A stretch of DNA of 64,000 bases, taken from assembly GCA_023415205.1 (NCBI GenBank), contig JAEZLR010000030.1, positions 100,652 to 164,651 of the forward strand, given 5' to 3'. The DNA comes from Bacillota bacterium. GTDB taxonomy: Bacteria; Bacillota; Clostridia; DSM-8532. Below, in pieces: positions 59,456 through 64,000 of the stretch. Made by a program: the position numbers and the translations under genes. How positions within the stretch are numbered: position 1 is the first letter of the stretch; every line of letters starts with the position of its first letter. The notes beneath the pieces are model-generated. The model made no database searches, was not told the origin of the DNA, and saw only the letters and a program-made list of their open reading frames with translations.

Positions 59456-60733
59456 ATGTTTATTGATTATACAGAAGTTTATATTAAAGGCGGAAACGGC
59501 GGAAACGGCAAAGTCTCCTTCCGTCGTGAAAAGTATATTCCCAACGGAGGCCCTGACGGTGGAGACGGCGGTGACGGTGGTCATGTCATCTTTGAGGTGG
59601 ACTTGGGATTAAGGACGTTGGTAGATTTTCGCTATAAGCGGAAATACATGGCTGAAAACGGTGAAAATGGCGGTAACCGGAATATGAGCGGCAAGCGGGG
59701 GATGGATCTTGTGGTACGCGTTCCCTGCGGCACCCTTGTCAAAGAAAAAGAGACGGGACGTATTCTGGCCGACCTGTCCAAGGAAGGGCAACGGGAAATC
59801 ATTGCCCGTGGCGGCAAAGGCGGGGCAGGCAATCAGCACTTTGCCACACCCACTCGCCAGATCCCCAACTTTGCCCGCAGCGGAGGCCCCGGCCAAGAAT
59901 TTACCTGCATGCTGGAGCTGAAGCTTATTGCCGATGTAGGGCTTCTGGGCTTTCCTAATGTGGGGAAATCCACCCTGCTATCCATGGTGTCCTCTGCCAA
60001 GCCCAAGATTGCAGACTATCACTTCACCACCATCACCCCAAATCTGGGGGTAGTTTCCCTGGGCGAGGGTGCGAGCTTTGTGCTGGCCGACATACCCGGG
60101 CTTATAGAGGGTGCTCATGAGGGGGTCGGTCTCGGCCATAATTTCTTAAGACATGTGGAACGGACCAAGCTCCTGATTCATGTGGTTGACATAGCCGAAA
60201 CCGAAGGCCGTGATGCTCTTGAAGATTTTGATGTGATCAACCGGGAACTGGAACGTTATAATCCGGATCTGGCCAAGCGTCCGCAGATCATTGCCGCCAA
60301 TAAGATGGATGCCCTTGAAAATCCTGAAAGGCTCAAGGCCTTCAAGGATGAAATGGAAGGAAGAGGTTATAAGGTCTTTGAAATCTCTGCCGCCACCGGT
60401 ACGGGCATCGACCCGCTCATCCGTTATACCTATGAACAGTTGAAGGAGCTACCTGAGGTTGTTCTCTTCGATCCGTCCACCAGGGAGGTGGATATCAAGC
60501 CGGCTGGTGATGAGCCTCTTTTCACCATCAGACGGGAAAACGAGATCTATGTGGTTGAAGGACCTTGGGTCATCCGCACCCTGGGCTCTGTGAATCTGGA
60601 TGATCGGGAATCCCTTCAATATTTCCAGCGCGTCATGAAGAACATGGGGGTTATTGAGGCTCTTGAAAAGAAGGGCATTGAGGAAGGCGATACCGTGCGC
60701 ATGGGTGAAATTGAATTTGATTATTTACCATAG
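59456..60733 (+). CDS. obg: GTPase Obg
   Basis: Essential ribosome-assembly and stress GTPase (425 aa). Three domains: the Gly-rich Obg domain (about 1-158; GGNGGNGKVSFRREKYIPNG), the G domain (GFPNVGKST, then DIPGLIEGAHEGVGLGHNFL and AANKMD), and the C-terminal OCT domain of Gram-positive type (to residue 425). GGGGGG lies about 10 nt upstream of ATG 59456. In this operon Obg is linked with L21 and L27, whose subunit it helps assemble. Confidence 0.96.
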   Translation: MFIDYTEVYIKGGNGGNGKVSFRREKYIPNGGPDGGDGGDGGHVIFEVDLGLRTLVDFRYKRKYMAENGENGGNRNMSGKRGMDLVVRVPCGTLVKEKETGRILADLSKEGQREIIARGGKGGAGNQHFATPTRQIPNFARSGGPGQEFTCMLELKLIADVGLLGFPNVGKSTLLSMVSSAKPKIADYHFTTITPNLGVVSLGEGASFVLADIPGLIEGAHEGVGLGHNFLRHVERTKLLIHVVDIAETEGRDALEDFDVINRELERYNPDLAKRPQIIAANKMDALENPERLKAFKDEMEGRGYKVFEISAATGTGIDPLIRYTYEQLKELPEVVLFDPSTREVDIKPAGDEPLFTIRRENEIYVVEGPWVIRTLGSVNLDDRESLQYFQRVMKNMGVIEALEKKGIEEGDTVRMGEIEFDYLP

Positions 60734-60742
60734 GAGACAAAG

Positions 60743-61036
60743 ATGTTAACAAGCAAACAAAGAAGTTATTTAAGAAGTCTGGCCAATACCCTGCCTGCCA
60801 TCTTTCAGATAGGTAAGAACGGAATAGACGAGAATGTCATCAGGCAATTCCAAGAGGCGTTGGAGGCCCGTGAGTTGGTGAAGGCCGGCGTGCTGAAAAA
60901 CTCCTTCTATACAGCCCGGGAGGCTGTTGAAGAACTGGCCGGTGCAGTGGGTGCCGAGGTCGTAGCCGTGCTGGGAAACAAGTTTATCCTTTATAAGGAA
61001 TCCAAGAACAACAAGGTTCTTCAACTCCCCCAGTAG
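60743..61036 (+). CDS. yhbY: YhbY-family (CRM domain) RNA-binding protein
   Basis: A 97-aa protein of the CRS1/YhbY fold, associated with pre-50S ribosomes. It begins MLTSKQRSYLRSLANTLPAI with the diagnostic IGKNGIDENVI and ends VLGNKFILYKESKNN. It lies 9 nt after obg, as in many Clostridia, and is convergent with the glycosylase-like gene. No clear terminator in the 9-bp gap. Confidence 0.92.
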   Translation: MLTSKQRSYLRSLANTLPAIFQIGKNGIDENVIRQFQEALEARELVKAGVLKNSFYTAREAVEELAGAVGAEVVAVLGNKFILYKESKNNKVLQLPQ

Positions 61037-61045
61037 TCAACTTCC

Positions 61046-61744
61046 TTAGGTAGAAGGGGACTCTGGTTTAAGACCGGAACAATCTGTGACCACACGGCAT
61101 CGGAGACAGTCGGGAGATTTCCGACAAAACTCCTTGGCATGCCGTACAATGAGGGCGTGATATTCCTTATACATCATCACGTCTTTTTCTATGCCCGAAG
61201 TTATCAGGGCCTGCAAATCATGGTAACTGATGCTTTCATTACATAGGCCTAAACGGGAAAAGAGCCTTTTGGTGTAGAGATCCACCACGAAAACGGGTTG
61301 ATCATAGGCATAAAGCAGCATGTCGTCCACAGTTTCTGGGCCTAACCCCCATTGGGAAAGATAGAGGGGGCGGGAGGGCTCCGGGTCGGTAAGATAAAAA
61401 GCCGAAAAGGCCTTAAGCTTCTTGGCCTTTTGATTATAATAGCCGCTAGAGGTTATGAGCTTTGCGATGGTAGTCGTATCGGCCTCCGATAAAATCACGG
61501 GGTTCATAAAATCGGCTTGGATGAGTGAAATGAGAGCCTTTTGTGCGTTGGACCAGTTGGTGTTCTGGGTCAAAATTGCACCGACACATATTTCAAAGCG
61601 TTCTTCCTCGGTCTTGGCTCTGGTTGTATTTTGGGGAAGATAGGTGCCTGTCAGGGGAAAACTTGAACGGTCCACAAGGGGCCACCAGCCCTGAGGCCCG
61701 TATTGGTCGAACAAATCCCGGTAGACGCTTTCAAAGATTGTCAT
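61046..61744 (-). CDS. Endonuclease III-related HhH-GPD DNA glycosylase
   Basis: A 232-aa base-excision repair protein of the COG2231 kind (GWWP-type start: YGPQGWWPLVDRSSF). It has VGAILTQNTNWSNAQKAL, the HhH segment WGLGPETVDDMLLYAYDQP and the catalytic Asp in VVDLYTKRLFSRLG. Four Cys (C-x5-C-x2-C-x5-C) near the end hold a 4Fe-4S cluster. The catalytic Lys of true endonuclease III (GRKTA) is replaced by Glu (GPETV), so it is probably a glycosylase without strong lyase activity. It diverges from an endonuclease IV-like gene, which could complete the repair step. Confidence 0.88.
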   Translation of the reverse strand: MTIFESVYRDLFDQYGPQGWWPLVDRSSFPLTGTYLPQNTTRAKTEEERFEICVGAILTQNTNWSNAQKALISLIQADFMNPVILSEADTTTIAKLITSSGYYNQKAKKLKAFSAFYLTDPEPSRPLYLSQWGLGPETVDDMLLYAYDQPVFVVDLYTKRLFSRLGLCNESISYHDLQALITSGIEKDVMMYKEYHALIVRHAKEFCRKSPDCLRCRVVTDCSGLKPESPST

Positions 61745-61924
61745 GGTGTTCCTCCTCTAGCTTAACAAGATATCCTTATTTTAACACAGGATTTTCAGAG
61801 AAAAAGCTTTATTTTACAGGCACCCTGTCACCCTCTCATAAACGATGATAAAATGGATAAGATGACATTGATGCCGAGGGCATTGTAAGGAAGGCCACTC
61901 TGTGGGCTAGTTGAGGTATTTTCG

Positions 61925-62788
61925 ATGATTTGGTTTGGGCCGGCGGGCAATTCGGATACATTCTACAATCAGGGCTATTCACACTCATGGCAGATGCCGG
62001 AATGGCTTCATTGGATGGGTTTAAATGCCTATGAATATCAATGCAATAAGGGGATCCATCTCAAGGATGAGACAGCCTTTGAAATAGGAGAAAAATGCAG
62101 GGAGTTTAATATCAGGCTGAGCATTCATGCTCCCTATTATATTAATCTTGCCAGTACCGAAAAAGACAAGCGTGAAAAATCTATCCAATATATTTTGAGT
62201 TCCCTTAGGATAGCCCAGATTATGGGAGCAGGCCGGATTGTGGTTCATCCGGGCTATGTGTCCGGAGTTTCTCGTCAAACAGCCATTGAACTGGCCATGG
62301 ACACACTTCTTGAATCCATCCACCAGGCGGATGACCTTGGTTTATCTGAAGTGACCCTATGTCCAGAGGTTTTGGGAAAAACCAACCAGTTGGGGACGCT
62401 GGAGGAGGTTATTGCCTTGTGTAGCCTGGATAAAAGGCTCATTCCCTGCATTGACTTTGCTCATATGCATTCCCTGACCTCGGGAGGGATGAATACCACC
62501 GAGGACTTTATCAAGGTGTTTAAGCTGGCTGAAAAGCATTTAGGGAAGGAAAGAATCCGAAAGGTACACCTTCATTTCAGTCGGGTGGAATTCGGAAAAG
62601 GCGGGGAGAAAAAACACTGGTCCTATAAGGATGATCATTATGGGCCTGATTTCGATCCTTTAGCTCAGGCCATCCTCACCCTGGGACTGGAGCCGGTGAT
62701 TATTTGCGAATCCAGGGACACCATGGCCGAGGACGCTCTGATCTTGAAATCTCTTTTTGAACAAGAGAAGGCCAAGGCCAAGGCTTGA
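61925..62788 (+). CDS. Endonuclease IV-like TIM-barrel AP endonuclease
   Basis: A 287-aa protein of the Nfo/xylose-isomerase-like family. The zinc ligands can be followed: SIHAPYYINL (His), IVVHPGYV (His), LCPEVLGK (Glu), CIDFAHMHS (Asp, His), VHLHFS (His), DDHYGPDFD (Asp, His) and ICESRD (Glu). It would cut DNA at abasic sites. The order is that of Nfo, but the loops are shorter and HLHFS replaces the usual HIND-type block. Divergent from the glycosylase gene. Confidence 0.85.
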   Translation: MIWFGPAGNSDTFYNQGYSHSWQMPEWLHWMGLNAYEYQCNKGIHLKDETAFEIGEKCREFNIRLSIHAPYYINLASTEKDKREKSIQYILSSLRIAQIMGAGRIVVHPGYVSGVSRQTAIELAMDTLLESIHQADDLGLSEVTLCPEVLGKTNQLGTLEEVIALCSLDKRLIPCIDFAHMHSLTSGGMNTTEDFIKVFKLAEKHLGKERIRKVHLHFSRVEFGKGGEKKHWSYKDDHYGPDFDPLAQAILTLGLEPVIICESRDTMAEDALILKSLFEQEKAKAKA

Positions 62789-62809
62789 AAGGATATGCTC
62801 CCTCGGAGC

Positions 62810-63763
62810 CTAAAATAGGTTCATGAAGGCCGCGACAAAAAGGCTTACGATAAGAGGGAAAACGGTAAGGACCAGATTCATCACCGAAAGTCCGAAGGTG
62901 TCCTTTTTCGTTTGAAGCTTGTGGAAGGCCTTTTGGTTTTTATAGACCTTAATTCCAAAGACTAAGGCTACCAGAGAAATCAACGGCAAATAGCCAAGAA
63001 TCACACAGGCCAGGATGTCTATAAAGGCAACAAGATAGAGGGCATCATGAACCACCAGTGCTTTTTTGTTACCAATCAGGATGGGAAGGGTATAGCGTTT
63101 GTTGAGAATATCGTCCTCCACATCACAGATATTATTGGCCAGCATGATTCCCGCAATTGAGAGCATGGTGGGAAGGGTGATGAGAAAAATGGGAAGTAGC
63201 AGGCTATGGTTGATGGTCACAAAGATCTGGGAAGCGTCAAGGGCCACCGTTAAAGGCTGTTTGTCAAATATCGAGAGGTAAATCACCAAAAAGGGGATCA
63301 CCATTCCCATAAAAAAGCCGGAAAAGATTTCTCCCAAAGGCGTTCTGGAGAGGGGAAGAGGACCTGCCGAGTAGAGGATGCCAATCAGGAAGGAAGCTCC
63401 TCCAAGGATAAAAACCGTCAGATCGGTGTTCAAAAAGGTCAGTAAACCGAAAAAGAAAGCAAAAATAAACAAGATGGTTAAGGTTGTCAGAATCGTTTTT
63501 TCTGGTAGCCTGTCCCTTACAATGGCGTTATGGGTTTCATAATTGTAGCCTGATTTGATTCTATCGCGTTTCCAATCCATATAATTATTCAAGGCAGTAG
63601 TAAACATATCAAAAGCCAGCATGGAGAGGAAAAAATAGAGAACGGGCAGGACTTTCAGATTACCAAACCTATAAAGGGTATAGGCAATACCCAACAAGAA
63701 AGGTGTAATGCTGGCAATTTTAGTTTGGATCTCCACAAATTTAAGAAAGCTTTTATAATTCAT
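62810..63763 (-). CDS. UbiA-family prenyltransferase, MenA-like
   Basis: An integral membrane prenyltransferase (317 aa, about eight to nine helices). The two Asp-rich motifs are NNYMDWKRDR near residue 59 and NNICDVEDD near 212, binding the isoprenoid diphosphate through magnesium. The sequence fits 1,4-dihydroxy-2-naphthoate prenyltransferase (menaquinone path), but no other men gene is in the window, so the acceptor is uncertain. It is convergent with the endonuclease IV-like gene (21-nt gap). Confidence 0.82.
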   Translation of the reverse strand: MNYKSFLKFVEIQTKIASITPFLLGIAYTLYRFGNLKVLPVLYFFLSMLAFDMFTTALNNYMDWKRDRIKSGYNYETHNAIVRDRLPEKTILTTLTILFIFAFFFGLLTFLNTDLTVFILGGASFLIGILYSAGPLPLSRTPLGEIFSGFFMGMVIPFLVIYLSIFDKQPLTVALDASQIFVTINHSLLLPIFLITLPTMLSIAGIMLANNICDVEDDILNKRYTLPILIGNKKALVVHDALYLVAFIDILACVILGYLPLISLVALVFGIKVYKNQKAFHKLQTKKDTFGLSVMNLVLTVFPLIVSLFVAAFMNLF

Positions 63764-64000
63764 AACCCTTCCCCCAATTAAAGTTTAGAAGACAGACAAG
63801 AGCCCCTTAAAAGTATTAACTCAGTTAACCATTATACCATAAATCGAGTGCTTTCATAGGAATGGGTATTTAACGATCGTGTCAATTTACTGTAGGAAAT
63901 TAAATCCTAGACCACACCTTAGCTGTATGGCTTTAAATAGCCTTTAGAGCTCTGTAGAGCCCCGTTATTCTTCCGATCTTAAATACTTCAAGGTTACACG
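63764..64000. other. Intergenic sequence at window end
   Basis: No gene recognised. On the minus strand a TATAAT (plus 63831-63836 region) could be part of the prenyltransferase promoter, without a good -35. Small inverted repeats occur (TAGGA/TCCTA near 63893-63909). A gene may start beyond the window. Confidence 0.3.

Noticed and set aside
1..64000. CRISPR arrays, insertion sequences, prophage, tRNA or rRNA genes
   Set aside because: I found no regularly spaced repeats, transposase or integrase genes, phage genes, or tRNA-like cloverleafs while reading both strands.

Overview
The window looks like a chromosomal segment of a spore-forming, low-to-mid GC Firmicute of the class Clostridia. 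The evidence is the ribosomal/secY/rpoA gene order, the spore maturation genes spmA-spmB, an AbrB regulator with a C-terminal four-cysteine tail, an N-terminally extended L27 with its processing protease Prp, a long single-chain PurL and an agr-type peptide quorum-sensing locus. I cannot name a genus from sequence alone. I recognised no tRNA, rRNA, IS element, prophage or CRISPR array.

Layout. 1-7.1 kb is the distal spc/alpha ribosomal cluster: secY (5' end missing), adk, map, KOW protein, infA, rpmJ, rpsM, rpsK, rpsD, rpoA, rplQ. 7.3-15.1 kb holds a fused ECF ATPase with ecfT, a radical SAM enzyme, small unknown genes, a DUF421 membrane protein, an acetyltransferase, glucokinase and truA. 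15.4-22.7 kb is rpoB-rpoC, which is here separated from rplJL and rpsLG. 22.8-26.0 kb is a TetR-controlled ABC-2 transporter operon with a perfect palindromic operator over its promoter. 26.0-30.7 kb holds an aldo/keto reductase, a Cys-rich protein, a DUF402 protein coupled to a ParB-like/BMP fusion, and a phosphoesterase. 30.8-33.3 kb is hom-hisI-hisE and abrB. 33.5-37.5 kb is spmA-spmB and a NitT/TauT-type ABC importer. 37.9-43.4 kb is an NCS2 purine permease, a two-component system and an HtrA-like protease. 43.4-46.9 kb is agrB-agrD-(regulator)-(kinase). 46.9-53.2 kb is a duplicated P-loop protein, purL and an M14 peptidase lipoprotein. 53.2-58.0 kb is a minus-strand operon of three membrane-anchored extracellular proteins. 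58.3-61.0 kb is rplU-prp-rpmA-obg-yhbY. 61.0-63.8 kb has a HhH-GPD glycosylase-like gene, an endonuclease IV-like gene and a UbiA/MenA-type prenyltransferase.

How they work together. The ends of the window carry translation, transcription and secretion housekeeping genes. The middle carries signalling (agr, OmpR-type pair, TetR, AbrB), envelope functions (HtrA, M14 lipoprotein, beta-propeller/serine hydrolase operon) and nutrient import (ECF, NCS2, NitT/TauT).

Most worth checking: (1) the complete agr-like locus with a 48-residue AgrD and a two-copy direct repeat at 21-bp period upstream, which fits a LytTR regulator site; (2) a minus-strand transcription unit of about 120 nt facing rpoB, with promoter, 25-codon ORF and terminator; (3) four intergenic hairpins sharing a CGATG loop, two of them with compensatory stem changes; (4) the tandem beta-propeller/serine-hydrolase operon; (5) the cytoplasmic ParB-like/BMP fusion coupled to a DUF402 protein; (6) a duplicated ATPase whose second P-loop has decayed, next to agr.
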